This document shows, in pieces, positions 8,052-15,786 of a stretch of DNA of 44,027 bases; within the stretch, counting starts at the first letter, position 1; the number at the start of each line of letters is the position of its first letter. The notes beneath the pieces were generated by a model, which was not told the origin of the DNA, did no database searches, and saw nothing but the letters and a program-made list of their open reading frames with translations. This stretch comes from UBA5704 sp036380715 (GTDB taxonomy: Bacteria; Acidobacteriota; Thermoanaerobaculia; Multivoradales; UBA5704), in NCBI GenBank assembly GCA_036380715.1, contig DASVEF010000139.1, positions 1-44,027 on the forward strand, written 5' to 3'. The position numbers and the translations under genes were made by a program.

Positions 8052-8819
8052 TCAAACCTCGTTGCGCAGCCAGCGCGCCTTGCTCATGCGGCGCTGGATC
8101 GAGCGGACCCGGCGCTGGTAGCCCTTGCTCTTGACGCCGGGGTGCCAGGAGTGAGGGCGGGGTAGGCTCGCGGCGAGCTCGGCGGCCTGCCGCTCCGTGA
8201 GGCTGCGGACCGACTTGCCATAGTAGTGGCGGGCGGCGGCCTCGGCGCCATAGATCCCTGGGCCGAATTCGGCCACGTTGAGATAGATCTCCAGGATGCG
8301 CCGCTTCTTCAGCTCCCGCTCGAGCTGCCAGGTCAGGATCGCCTCCTTGACCTTGCGCAGAGGGTTGTAGGAGCCGGAGAGCCAGAGGTTCTTGGCCACC
8401 TGCTGGGTGATCGTCGAGGCTCCGCGCGGCAGCTCCCGGTCCTCCCAGGCGTCCTCCAGGGCCGCGCGCATCTCCACCTCGTCGAACCCCTCGTGGGAGA
8501 AGAACCGGATGTCCTCGCTGACGACCACCGCCCGCTTGAGGTTCGACGAGATCCGCGAGTAGGAGACCCACTTCCACTCGGCCTCCCGGTCGGGTCCCAA
8601 GCCGAGCCAGGGACCGCGTTCGTACCGCTCGATGAAGGCGGTGGACCTGGGCTTCTGGTCGGCGAGGGCGGACACGTCCGGCCAGGTGACCGCCTCCCAC
8701 GCCAGGTAGAGGACGAAGAGGCCCAGCAGGACGAGGAGGATCCGGCGCAGGCGCCGCGGGCGCGGCGCCTCGTAGGGCGGAGCGACGATGGGCTCGGTCG
8801 CGGAAGGCTGGATCGACAT
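8052..8819 (-). CDS. mtgA: Monofunctional peptidoglycan glycosyltransferase
   Basis: A GT51 enzyme of about 255 residues that polymerises lipid II into glycan strands on the outer face of the inner membrane. A single N-terminal membrane anchor (ILLVLLGLFVLYLAWEAV) follows a short proline-rich cytosolic tail. The catalytic domain contains VVVSEDIRFFSHEGFD (catalytic Glu), RGASTITQQVAKNLWLS (near 130-145), RKVKEAILTWQLE and EIYLNVAEFGPGIYGAEAAARHYYGKS, all GT51 signatures. There is no transpeptidase domain, which fits MtgA rather than a class A PBP. A TTG at 8843 would extend the protein by eight residues; the ATG was preferred. It diverges from the hydrolase gene at 8923. Confidence 0.9.
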   Translation of the reverse strand: MSIQPSATEPIVAPPYEAPRPRRLRRILLVLLGLFVLYLAWEAVTWPDVSALADQKPRSTAFIERYERGPWLGLGPDREAEWKWVSYSRISSNLKRAVVVSEDIRFFSHEGFDEVEMRAALEDAWEDRELPRGASTITQQVAKNLWLSGSYNPLRKVKEAILTWQLERELKKRRILEIYLNVAEFGPGIYGAEAAARHYYGKSVRSLTERQAAELAASLPRPHSWHPGVKSKGYQRRVRSIQRRMSKARWLRNEV

Positions 8820-8872
8820 GGGCGAGGCCCGATGATACGACAAGGGTGAGGGGGCTCGCCCGATGGCCCGGG

Positions 8873-8902
8873 TTGCCGTGCGGAAGAGGTGCGGGTTAGG
8901 CT
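8873..8902 (+). promoter_or_regulatory. Probable sigma-70-type promoter of the secreted hydrolase
   Basis: TTGCCG (8873-8878), 18 bases, TAGGCT (8897-8902). GGAGGTGATT at 8911 gives a good ribosome-binding site before the ATG at 8923, so this is a leadered transcript, unlike the TANNNT-N6-ATG genes. Confidence 0.4.
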
Positions 8903-8922
8903 TGCCGCGCGGAGGTGATTCG

Positions 8923-9843
8923 ATGAAGAGACAAAGCAGGCTTTTCCTGTGGATGGCTGTCGCGGCCCTGCTGATGAGCGGCGCCGGACCGGCCGCGGCC
9001 CAGCTCGATCAGTTGCTCGCCTATGACTCGGCCAAACCGCTGGACGTCAAGGTCGTCGGCGGTGAGACGAAAGGGGACGTGCGGGTCGAGGACATCACTT
9101 TCTCCAGCGTGGCCGGTGAGCCGCCGATCCAGGCCTACCTGGTCCGGCCGGCGAGCGGCTCGGGTCCGTTCGCGGGCGTGCTCTTCGTGCACTGGTTCGC
9201 GCCTCCCGAATCCAGCCGGGCGCAGTTCCTGAGCGAGGCCGAGGCGTTGGCCCGCCGGGGCGCCGTCTCCCTGCTCGTCTCGACCTTCTGGTCGGATGAG
9301 AAGCGCTACATGAGCCGCAAGTGGGAGACCGACTTCCAGAACTCGGTCAACCAGGCCAAGGACCTGCGCCGGGCGCTCGATGTGCTGCTCGCCCAGCCCG
9401 GGGTCGACCCGCAGCGGATCGGCTATGTCGGGCACGACTATGGCGCCATGTTCGGCGCTGTCGTGGCCGCGGTGGACGCGCGGGCGAAGGCCCACGTGCA
9501 CATAGCGGGGACCGCCCGCTTCTCGGACTGGTATCTGTTCGGCTCGTCGACGGGCGTGCCCAAGGGGGATGCGCTGAAGGCCTTCAAGGAGCAGATGGGC
9601 CGGATCGAGCCGGTCAACGTCATCGGCAAGGCCAAGAACGCCTTCTTCTTCCAGTTCGGCGAGGCGGACCACTACACGCCGCGCAAGGACTTCATCGACG
9701 TCTACATGGCGGCGCCGGAGCCCAAGAGGATCGCGACGTATCCCTCCCAGCACGAGATGCAGGAGGGCATCATCCGCTTCGATCGCACGGTGTGGCTCTG
9801 CGAGCAGCTCGGGCTGCCGGTCCCCAAGAGCCTGGCCGAGTAG
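8923..9843 (+). CDS. Secreted alpha/beta hydrolase, dienelactone-hydrolase-like
   Basis: A 306-residue protein with a cleavable signal peptide (MKRQSRLFLWMAVAALLMSG...AAAQ). The core is an alpha/beta hydrolase: GVLFVHWF (oxyanion region), the nucleophile-elbow position IGYVGHDYGAMFG (about 166-178), GEADHYTP (acid) and YPSQHEM (His near 276). The elbow is G-H-D-Y-G, so aspartate sits where esterases have serine and dienelactone hydrolases have cysteine; haloalkane dehalogenases and epoxide hydrolases use Asp at this place. The start at 8923 is fixed by GGAGGTG and the signal peptide. The substrate is unknown. It is followed 50 bases later by a thioredoxin-type gene on the same strand. Confidence 0.7.
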   Translation: MKRQSRLFLWMAVAALLMSGAGPAAAQLDQLLAYDSAKPLDVKVVGGETKGDVRVEDITFSSVAGEPPIQAYLVRPASGSGPFAGVLFVHWFAPPESSRAQFLSEAEALARRGAVSLLVSTFWSDEKRYMSRKWETDFQNSVNQAKDLRRALDVLLAQPGVDPQRIGYVGHDYGAMFGAVVAAVDARAKAHVHIAGTARFSDWYLFGSSTGVPKGDALKAFKEQMGRIEPVNVIGKAKNAFFFQFGEADHYTPRKDFIDVYMAAPEPKRIATYPSQHEMQEGIIRFDRTVWLCEQLGLPVPKSLAE

Positions 9844-9893
9844 GCCGGCAACCTCCACCCGATGACGCCGCCGCCCTCTCCGACCCGCTAGCC

Positions 9894-10886
9894 GTGCCGC
9901 CGATCACCGTTCCACTGCGCGCTCCGGAGCTCGCCCCCGGCGCATGGATTCAGGGGCCGGAGGTGTCGATCCGATCGCTCCGCGCTCCGGTCGTGATGGT
10001 CGAGTTCTGGGAGTCGACCTGCATCAACTGCCTGCGGACCCTTCCATATCTCAAGGCGTGGCACGAGCGGTACGCGGAGCGGGGGCTGGCGATCGTTGGG
10101 GTGCACACTCCGGAGTTCGACTTTACCGCCGATCCGGCCGTGGTCAGGGCGGCGGTCGAGGCCGAGGGCATCCCCTACCCGATCCTGCTGGACCGCGACC
10201 GCGAGACCTGGAAGCTGTTCGCCAATCACTACTGGCCGGCCCGCTATCTGATCGACGCGCGCGGCTATCTGCGCTACGAGCATTTCGGAGAGGGAGCCTA
10301 CGGCCATACGGAGGAGTGGATTCAGCTCCTCCTGCGCGAGGCGGGAGACGGAGGGCCGATGCCGCCCCTCCTCCAGCCGCTCCGCGAGGAGGACCGCCCC
10401 GGCGCCGTCTGCCATCCGGTCACCCCGGAAGTTTATGTTGGTTTCCACCGCGGCAAGCTCATCGCCGCCGAGGGGTACCGGCCGCACGAGGAGGTCCGGC
10501 ACCGCGAGGCGGAGGAGCCCGCGCCGCCGGGGATGCTCACCGCCCAGGGGCTCTGGCTCCACGAAGCCGAGTACCTGGAGACGCGCGAGCCCGGCGCCGA
10601 GCTGGAGCTGGTCTGCGAGGCCGCCAGCGTCAACGCTGTCCTGGAGCCCGCGGGCGAGGTGGAAGTGGAGGTGGACGGCGCGCCGGTCCGCGAGGAGGAG
10701 CGGGGCGCGGACGTGGTGGAGAGGGACGGCCGGACCTTCGCGGTCTGGGAACGGGCGCGGATGGTCTATCTGGTCGGGGGAGGGGATTTCCGTCAACGGC
10801 GGATCAACCTGCGGTTCCCGCGGCCGGGGGTCCGGGTCTACACGTTCAGCTTCACGAGCTGCGTCCAGGGGCCGGCGCCGTCCTGA
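9894..10886 (+). CDS. Thioredoxin-fold protein resembling the DipZ C-terminal region
   Basis: A 330-residue protein. Residues about 15-155 form a TlpA/AhpC-type thioredoxin domain with the redox motif WESTCINCLRTLPYL (Cys 43 and 46) followed by IVGVHTPEFDF and YWPARYLIDARGYLRYEHFGEGAY, a combination typical of the soluble part of DipZ. Residues about 190-330 are a beta-rich domain (TPEVYVGFHRGK...LTAQGLWLHEAEYLE) also seen after thioredoxin in DipZ. The CcdA-like membrane part of DipZ is missing. No ATG fits; the GTG at 9894 was chosen because it directly precedes the domain, though no Shine-Dalgarno site is present and no signal peptide is seen, so its compartment is uncertain. Its 3' end overlaps the convergent dehydrogenase by 35 bases. 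Confidence 0.7.
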   Translation: MPPITVPLRAPELAPGAWIQGPEVSIRSLRAPVVMVEFWESTCINCLRTLPYLKAWHERYAERGLAIVGVHTPEFDFTADPAVVRAAVEAEGIPYPILLDRDRETWKLFANHYWPARYLIDARGYLRYEHFGEGAYGHTEEWIQLLLREAGDGGPMPPLLQPLREEDRPGAVCHPVTPEVYVGFHRGKLIAAEGYRPHEEVRHREAEEPAPPGMLTAQGLWLHEAEYLETREPGAELELVCEAASVNAVLEPAGEVEVEVDGAPVREEERGADVVERDGRTFAVWERARMVYLVGGGDFRQRRINLRFPRPGVRVYTFSFTSCVQGPAPS

Positions 10887-11931
10887 GGGCCTTCAGCCGT
10901 TCCTTCGCCATCCAGTCCGCCGCGAGGTGCGGCGAGATCCTCAGTTGGTCCGCGCGCCGGAGCACGGCGAGCGTGGTGTCGTAGATCCTTTCGACCCGGC
11001 CGCTGGCCTCCTCGTCGCTCCAACCCAGGAGCTCCCGGCAGCCGCTGATGACCCCTCCGGCGTTGGCCACGTAGTCGGGAGCGTAGAGGATGCCCAGCTC
11101 CCGGAGGAGGTCGCCGTCCTCGGGCTCCAGAAGCTGGTTGTTGGCGGCGCCGGCCACCACCTCGACGCGGAGATCGCCGATGGTTTGTGCGTTGAGGATT
11201 CCACCCAGGGCGCAAGGAGCGAGGAGATCGGCCTCGGCCTCCAGGATCTCCTCGGGACCGACAGCCCTCGCTCCGGTCGCCTCGACCACCTTCCGGACCT
11301 TCTCGGGATCGACGTCGGCGACGACCAGCTCCGCGCCCGCCTCGCGCAGCTCCCGGGCCAGGAGGGACCCGACGTTGCCGCAGCCCTGAATCGCGATCCT
11401 CCGGCCGGACAGGTCGTCCGAGCCCCAGCGGTGGACCGCGGCGGCCTGGATCGCCCGCACCACGCCGCGGGCGGTCCAGGGAGAGGGATCGCCCGAGCGC
11501 TCGGCGGTGACGAGGCCGACGACATGCCGGGTCTCCTGCCGGATGAACGCCATGTCCGCGGGGCTCGTGCCCACGTCTTCGCCGGTCACATAGCGCCCGC
11601 CGAGGCTCTCGATGAAGCGGCCGTGCGCGCGGAACAGCTTCTCGCGGTCCACCGGCCCGCCGTTGCGCCCGGGATCGCGAAGAATGACCGACTTCCCGCC
11701 GCCCAGCGGGAGCCCGGCCATGATGTTCTTGTAGGTCATGCCGCGCGACAGGCGCAGCGCGTCCTGCACCGCCTCCTCCTCGCTGGCGTAGCTCCAGAAG
11801 CGCGTCCCTCCGGCCGCCAGGCCGGCCACCGTGCTGTGGATCGCGATCACGCCCCGGTAGCCCGCTTCCGGGTCGCGGCAGAGGAGGACCCGCTCGTGGC
11901 CGGTCCCCGAAGTCAGATCGATCATCTCCAT
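10852..11931 (-). CDS. Leucine dehydrogenase-type Glu/Leu/Phe/Val dehydrogenase
   Basis: A 359-residue cytosolic amino-acid dehydrogenase that would reversibly deaminate a branched or aromatic amino acid with NAD+. The substrate domain shows GVIAIHSTVAGLAAGGTRFW, MTYKNIMAGLPLGGGKSVI (catalytic Lys near 70-78) and GEDVGTSPADM. The nucleotide domain has RIAIQGCGNVGSLLARELREAGAELVVADVD (near 180-210). Length and the short N-terminus fit leucine/phenylalanine dehydrogenases rather than the longer glutamate enzymes. ANNQL and DYVANAGGVI are also family blocks. The ATG overlaps the glpQ stop (TGATG), so translation is probably coupled. The exact amino-acid substrate is not decided by the sequence. 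Confidence 0.85.
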   Translation of the reverse strand: MEMIDLTSGTGHERVLLCRDPEAGYRGVIAIHSTVAGLAAGGTRFWSYASEEEAVQDALRLSRGMTYKNIMAGLPLGGGKSVILRDPGRNGGPVDREKLFRAHGRFIESLGGRYVTGEDVGTSPADMAFIRQETRHVVGLVTAERSGDPSPWTARGVVRAIQAAAVHRWGSDDLSGRRIAIQGCGNVGSLLARELREAGAELVVADVDPEKVRKVVEATGARAVGPEEILEAEADLLAPCALGGILNAQTIGDLRVEVVAGAANNQLLEPEDGDLLRELGILYAPDYVANAGGVISGCRELLGWSDEEASGRVERIYDTTLAVLRRADQLRISPHLAADWMAKERLKALRTAPAPGRSS

Positions 11932-12893
11932 CAGGGTCTCCCGTCCCGGACGCGAACCGCGGTGTCCGGGAAGTCGCTGAACAGACCGTCGATCCCCAGC
12001 GCGAGGAACTGTTCGTACTCCCTCGCCGGATCTCCCCGGTATTCATACGCGAGGAACGGCGGATCGTTGCGGAAGGTCCATGGATGGACGAGCAGACCGG
12101 CACGCTGGGCCTCCGCGACCAGGGAGGTGGCGGGGTGGAGGCGGCCGTCCGGGCTGACCGGGACGATCAGCCGCTTGTTCGGACCAATGCCGTCCGCGTA
12201 CTCGGAGATCCCGGCGAGGCCGTCCGGGGCGGAGAGGTCGCGGTAGGTCCGGCCTTCCGCCGCGAGGTCCCAGGGGCCCCCCTGGGTGTCGAGGAGCTGG
12301 ATCAGGGGGAGGTCGGTGCGCTTCCGCAGCTCGCGGAGGTTGCCGACCTCGAAGGACTGGATGTAGACCGGCGCGTTCCGGCCGCGGTACCCGGCCGCTT
12401 CCAGCGCCGCGAGCAGCGGCTCTTCCAGGGGGAGGCCGATCGAGCGGAAGTACGTCGGGTTCTTGGTCTCCGGATAAACGCCGATCGTCCGTCCCGTCTC
12501 CCGGCTCTTGCGCGCGGCCAGCTCCAGGACCTCCTCGAAAGTAGGGATCTCGAAACGGCCGTCGAACGAAGGGTCCCGGGAGGCCAGCCGCTCGCGGGCG
12601 CGCAGGGTCTTGATCTCGGCGAGCGTGAAGTCCTCGGCGAACCAGCCGGTGACCTCGATCCCGTCGATCCGCTTCATCCGCCGCCAGTCGGAGAGCTCCG
12701 GCCGCGACGCCACGTCGGTCGTCTTCGAGATCTCGTTCTCGTGCCGGGCGATGAGGACGCCGTCTCTGGTGGAGACCAGGTCTGGCTCGATGAAGTCCGC
12801 TCCCAGGTCGATCGCCAGCTCGTAGGCCGCCAGCGTGTGCTCGGGGCGGTAGCCGCTGGCGCCGCGGTGCGCGATGACGATCGGGCGGAACAT
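11931..12893 (-). CDS. glpQ: Glycerophosphodiester phosphodiesterase
   Basis: A 320-residue GDPD TIM-barrel enzyme releasing sn-glycerol 3-phosphate and an alcohol from deacylated phospholipids. The N-terminus holds IAHRGASGYRPEHTLAAYELAIDLGADFIEPDL with the catalytic HR...E/D set and VLIARHENEISKTTDVA with the second His. Later blocks are FEIPTFEEVLELA, GVYPETKNP, IQSFEVGNLRELR and GIDGLFSDFPDT, as in GlpQ rather than the shorter UgpQ. No signal peptide is present, so unlike E. coli GlpQ it is predicted to be cytosolic unless a start further upstream is used. It overlaps the dehydrogenase gene downstream and has a TANNNT element seven bases before ATG. Confidence 0.87.
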   Translation of the reverse strand: MFRPIVIAHRGASGYRPEHTLAAYELAIDLGADFIEPDLVSTRDGVLIARHENEISKTTDVASRPELSDWRRMKRIDGIEVTGWFAEDFTLAEIKTLRARERLASRDPSFDGRFEIPTFEEVLELAARKSRETGRTIGVYPETKNPTYFRSIGLPLEEPLLAALEAAGYRGRNAPVYIQSFEVGNLRELRKRTDLPLIQLLDTQGGPWDLAAEGRTYRDLSAPDGLAGISEYADGIGPNKRLIVPVSPDGRLHPATSLVAEAQRAGLLVHPWTFRNDPPFLAYEYRGDPAREYEQFLALGIDGLFSDFPDTAVRVRDGRP

Positions 12894-12900
12894 CCGCCGC

Positions 12901-12906
12901 AGCCTA
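12901..12906 (-). promoter_or_regulatory. Leaderless-type -10 element of glpQ
   Basis: TAGGCT on the minus strand, seven bases, then ATG at 12893, with no Shine-Dalgarno site between. It belongs to the TANNNT-N6/7-ATG set. Confidence 0.45.
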
Positions 12907-13079
12907 TCAGCGGTGCGCTGTTCCGGGGCGGGCTCCCGGCTGTCTCAATGGGCATGACGTCTCTCGCGATCCCTTTTCCGGTCTCCGGTTTTCTGGACCC
13001 GCCGCGGCCGGCTGGCCCGGGCGGGACCTCCTCCTGTATCCTGAGCTGGAGGCCCGGGTTCTCCCGGCGGGTAAGCGCG

Positions 13080-13691
13080 GTGCAATTCGACCATTTCAGC
13101 GACGAAGAGCTGATCCAGAAGGCCCGGAGTGAATCCGGCCCGGCGGCCGCCGCCTCCCTCGAAGCCCTCTTCCAGCGCTACTACTCCAAGGTCGCCTACT
13201 GGTGCCTGCGCGTTTGCGGCAGCCGCGAGGAGGCCGCGGACCTCGCTCAGGAGGTCTTCCTCCGCGTCCACTCCCGTCTCGGCTCTTTCCGTGGCGAGAG
13301 CCGGTTCTCCACTTGGCTTTACCAGGTCACTCGCAGCGTGGCGATCAACCATGGCGAGGCCGCGCGCCGGCGGACGGCGCCTCTCACGGACATGGAGAAC
13401 GCTCCCGACCCGGCCGATCCGGAGCCCGCGGCGGACGAGATCCTGGTCCGCAGCCAGGACATCGCCGGGCTGCGGGCGGTGATGGAGGAGGTCCTCGAGC
13501 CTCTGGAAGCCAGGGTCCTCTATCTCCATTACGCGCTCGGCGTGACCCTGCCCCGCATCACCGAGATGCTGGAGCTGGAGAACCGGTCCGGCGCCAAGGC
13601 CTACATCGTCAGCGGATTGCGCAAGCTGCGGCGGCGGCTCGGAACGTCCGCGCCCCGCCAGCTCACACTGATCCGGGGAGGTGCGCAATGA
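13080..13691 (+). CDS. ECF-type RNA polymerase sigma factor
   Basis: A 203-residue sigma-70-like regulator. Region 2 spans about residues 28-95 (ALFQRYYSKVAYWCLRVCGSREEAADLAQEVFLRVHSRLGSFRGESRFSTWLYQVTRSVAINH), with the strongly conserved DLAQEVFLRV and FSTWLYQVTR segments; region 4 spans about 135-190 (LEPLEARVLYLHYALGVTLPRITEMLEL...AKAYIVSGLRKLRRRL). It starts at a GTG; the reading frame stays open upstream but no homologous sequence lies there. Its TGA overlaps the ATG of the next gene, a zinc-binding anti-sigma factor, the classic ECF arrangement. The signal it senses and its target promoter are not evident. Confidence 0.85.
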   Translation: MQFDHFSDEELIQKARSESGPAAAASLEALFQRYYSKVAYWCLRVCGSREEAADLAQEVFLRVHSRLGSFRGESRFSTWLYQVTRSVAINHGEAARRRTAPLTDMENAPDPADPEPAADEILVRSQDIAGLRAVMEEVLEPLEARVLYLHYALGVTLPRITEMLELENRSGAKAYIVSGLRKLRRRLGTSAPRQLTLIRGGAQ

Positions 13692-14413
13692 CCGCCGGCG
13701 ACCGGCTCCCTCTGGGCGAGGCACTGCGCTCGGCCTACTCCGGGAATGCATGCCCCCCTCCGGAGCTGTTTCTCACTCTGGACGATCTCCCGCCCGAAGA
13801 GAGGCGCAGGATCGAGGAGCACGCGGACCGCTGTCCTGCGTGCGCGGCCGAGCGCGATCTGGCGCGGATGTTCGCGGCGCCCCCTGAAGAGCTCGAGAGC
13901 CGGCGGGAGGACGTGGATTTCGTCGTCGCACGCCTCCAAGGGGTGGGCGCGGAGCGCAAGGAGACGGCTCCTCCCGTTCCGTTCCGGCGTCCCTCCCGGG
14001 TTCAATGGGTGCAGCGGCTGGCCGCCATGCTCTTCGTGGTCCTCGGAGCTACCGTTCTCCTGTGGATGCGCTCGGACGACCCGCCGCCGCTGCCCGCGCC
14101 CTCGGCCCAGACGGTCCAGCGCGGAACGGACCTGGCGGTCGTCGCGCCGCGCGGGGAGCTGGCGGAGATGCCGCAGGAGCTGCACTGGGAGACGGCGGAG
14201 GGGGCGCGGAGCTACCGGGTGACCCTGAAGGGTGTGGACGGCTCCACGCTGTGGGAGCGGACGGTCTCGGCCTCGTCCGTCCGCCTGCCGGAAGAGCTGC
14301 TTCGCGAGCTTCACGCCGGGGTGTCGTACACCTGGACCGTGGAAGCGCTGGATGGGCAGGGGGAGCGGCTCGCGGTTTCGGAGCCGGTCCCGTTCCGGGT
14401 ACGGCCGCAATGA
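13688..14413 (+). CDS. Membrane-anchored anti-sigma factor with outer FnIII-like domain
   Basis: A 241-residue protein translationally coupled to the ECF sigma gene (ATGA overlap). The cytosolic part carries a ZAS-type zinc motif, EEHADRCPACAAE (H-x3-C-x2-C, near residues 44-52), which sequesters sigma in this family. One membrane helix, RLAAMLFVVLGATVLLWM, lies near 107-124. The outer part (about 150-241: LHWETAEGARSYRVTLKGVDGSTLWERTV...YTWTVEALDGQGERLAVSEPVPFRV) reads as one fibronectin-type-III-like beta sandwich, a probable sensing domain. Role in holding the sigma factor inactive is inferred from context and family. Confidence 0.82.
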   Translation: MTAGDRLPLGEALRSAYSGNACPPPELFLTLDDLPPEERRRIEEHADRCPACAAERDLARMFAAPPEELESRREDVDFVVARLQGVGAERKETAPPVPFRRPSRVQWVQRLAAMLFVVLGATVLLWMRSDDPPPLPAPSAQTVQRGTDLAVVAPRGELAEMPQELHWETAEGARSYRVTLKGVDGSTLWERTVSASSVRLPEELLRELHAGVSYTWTVEALDGQGERLAVSEPVPFRVRPQ

Positions 14414-14414
14414 G

Positions 14415-14529
14415 CCTGGGGTTGAAACCCCAGGTTGGGCTGTGGTCGCCCTCTTGAAGGGCGAGTTTCTGGTAGGGGGAGTCCCGCCCGTAGGGGCGAG
14501 ACAATCTAGCCTGGGGTTTCAACCCCAGG
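14415..14529. repeat. Pair of inverted 20-bp palindromic repeats
   Basis: CCTGGGGTTGAAACCCCAGG at 14415-14434 and its exact reverse complement at 14510-14529, each itself an almost perfect palindrome and each preceded by AG. The 75 bases between them hold GGGCGAG and AGGGGCGAG motifs but no gene. The arrangement is that of a bacterial interspersed (BIME-like) element, a different family from the CCCTCACCCC repeats. It fills the gap between the anti-sigma gene and the cohesin-like gene and may also limit read-through. Confidence 0.75.
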
Positions 14530-14576
14530 CCAGGACGGATCGGCGCTCTCCCTGATAGAGAAGTGAGGTAGCTGTC

Positions 14577-15581
14577 ATGACCGCAAAATTCTTCCCGACC
14601 TTCCGGACCGCCTTCATCGGGGCGGTCCTTGTCTTTTTCACCCTCGGCGCCCAGCAGGCCTCCGCGGCCGACCGGCTGGCCTTGCGCACCAACGACGCGG
14701 AGGGCGCTCCCGGTGGAATGGTTGCGGTGGTCATCCGGACCTACGCTTCCCGCCCCATCGGCCAGGGCCAGATCTGCTTCCGCGCCCGCCGGCCCTCCCG
14801 CCGGTCCGCGGCCTCCACCGCCAATGCCACCGTCGGTCCAGCCGCCGCGACGGATCCCGGGAATCCCTTCGTCAGCCTTGAAAGGGCGGTCGTCTTCAGC
14901 GCCACCGGGGATGCCCGGTTCACGGCCTCGTACGAGAACGGCGAGGCCGAGCTCACTTTCAGCTCGCGAAGCGGCACGATCAACGCGGCCGACGGCCCGC
15001 TGGCCGTCCTTTACTTCCGGCTGGCGGACTGGGTGCGCCCGGGCCAGGAGTTCGAGATGAGCGTCGAGCTCGACGAGAGCGTAATCTTCGAGAAGTCGGG
15101 GCGGCAGGTCACCATCGAGCCGCGGCCCGGCCGCCTGAGGATCCGGCATCCGAGCGACGATTTCGAGCTAGAGGTGGAGACGGTGACGGTGGTCCCCGGC
15201 CGGATCGCCCGCCTGGGGATCGAGACCGAGCAGAGCCTGGCGCTCTCCAGCGGCCGCATCGCCCTCCGCTACGATCCGAGGATCGCCGCCGCTCCTCCGA
15301 AGATCCGGCGCGACCGCCGCTATGGCTTCTTCAACATGACCGTGGACAACTCGATGCCGGGGCTCCTGGTGGTCGACTTCGTCTCTCCCGGCGCCACGTT
15401 GAACCGGGTCCCGGGCAAGATCTTCGACATCCGCCTGCCGACCCTCGCCAGCGTGAGGCCCGGCACCCGGGTCGAGCTCACTCTCGACGAGAACCTCACC
15501 TATCTCGTCGACATCCGCGGCCGCATGCTCCCCCTCGAGATCGAGGACGGCGAGCTGGTGTTCCGGGCCCCCTCCCCCTGA
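14577..15581 (+). CDS. Secreted protein with two cohesin-like beta domains
   Basis: A 334-residue exported protein with a signal peptide ending ...FFTLGAQQASA-A near residue 31. Residues about 34-182 and 190-330 are two related beta-rich segments. The first reads like a cohesin fold (GGMVAVVIRTYASRPIGQGQICFRAR, ELTFSSRSGTINAADGPLAVLYFRLADWVRPGQEFEMSVELDE); the second repeats the pattern (VVPGRIARLGIETEQSLALSSGRIALRYDPRI, LVVDFVSPGATLNRVPGKIFDIRLPTLASVRPGTRVELTLDE). GAGGTAG lies before the ATG. No dockerin partner is visible, so an adhesive or scaffold role is only inferred. The final codons and stop (CCCTCCCCCTGA) lie inside a palindromic repeat that begins here, so the original C-terminus may have been replaced. 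Confidence 0.65.
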   Translation: MTAKFFPTFRTAFIGAVLVFFTLGAQQASAADRLALRTNDAEGAPGGMVAVVIRTYASRPIGQGQICFRARRPSRRSAASTANATVGPAAATDPGNPFVSLERAVVFSATGDARFTASYENGEAELTFSSRSGTINAADGPLAVLYFRLADWVRPGQEFEMSVELDESVIFEKSGRQVTIEPRPGRLRIRHPSDDFELEVETVTVVPGRIARLGIETEQSLALSSGRIALRYDPRIAAAPPKIRRDRRYGFFNMTVDNSMPGLLVVDFVSPGATLNRVPGKIFDIRLPTLASVRPGTRVELTLDENLTYLVDIRGRMLPLEIEDGELVFRAPSP

Positions 15582-15686
15582 CCCCTTCCCCCGCAGTGCG
15601 GGAGAGGGGGAATTCGTGTGTTCTAACAAGCCTTGGTGGGTGGGGGCGCCCTCTCCCGCTCTGCGGGGGAGGGTCGGGGAGGGGGC
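15567..15686. repeat. GC-rich palindromic element, two-arm copy
   Basis: Left arm 15567-15612 with the stem CCCCCGCAGTGCGGGAGAGGGGG, right arm about 15639-15686 with CCCTCTCCCGCTCTGCGGGGG; the two arms are inverted relative to one another, separated by about 26 bases. It supplies the stop codon of the gene to its left and ends about 40 bases before the blaI promoter. Confidence 0.75.
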
Positions 15687-15723
15687 TCTGCAACCTTTCC
15701 TCCCTCTCCTCCGTATCTCCCGC

Positions 15724-15765
15724 TTGACGACACTTGTAGTCACCGCTATCATGACTACAGTTGTC
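15724..15765 (+). promoter_or_regulatory. blaI promoter with overlapping inverted-repeat operator
   Basis: TTGACG (15724-15729), 17 bases, TATCAT (15747-15752) is the best sigma-70-type promoter in the window. Superimposed on it is a 14-bp inverted repeat, GACACTTGTAGTCA (15729-15742) and TGACTACAGTTGTC (15752-15765), separated by nine bases. The TGTAG/CTACA half-sites resemble the TGTA/TACA cores of BlaI/MecI operators. A repressor bound here would block RNA polymerase, so autoregulation of the blaI-M56 pair is expected. Confidence 0.8.
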
Positions 15766-15786
15766 GCTACGGGGGATCGGAAGAAC

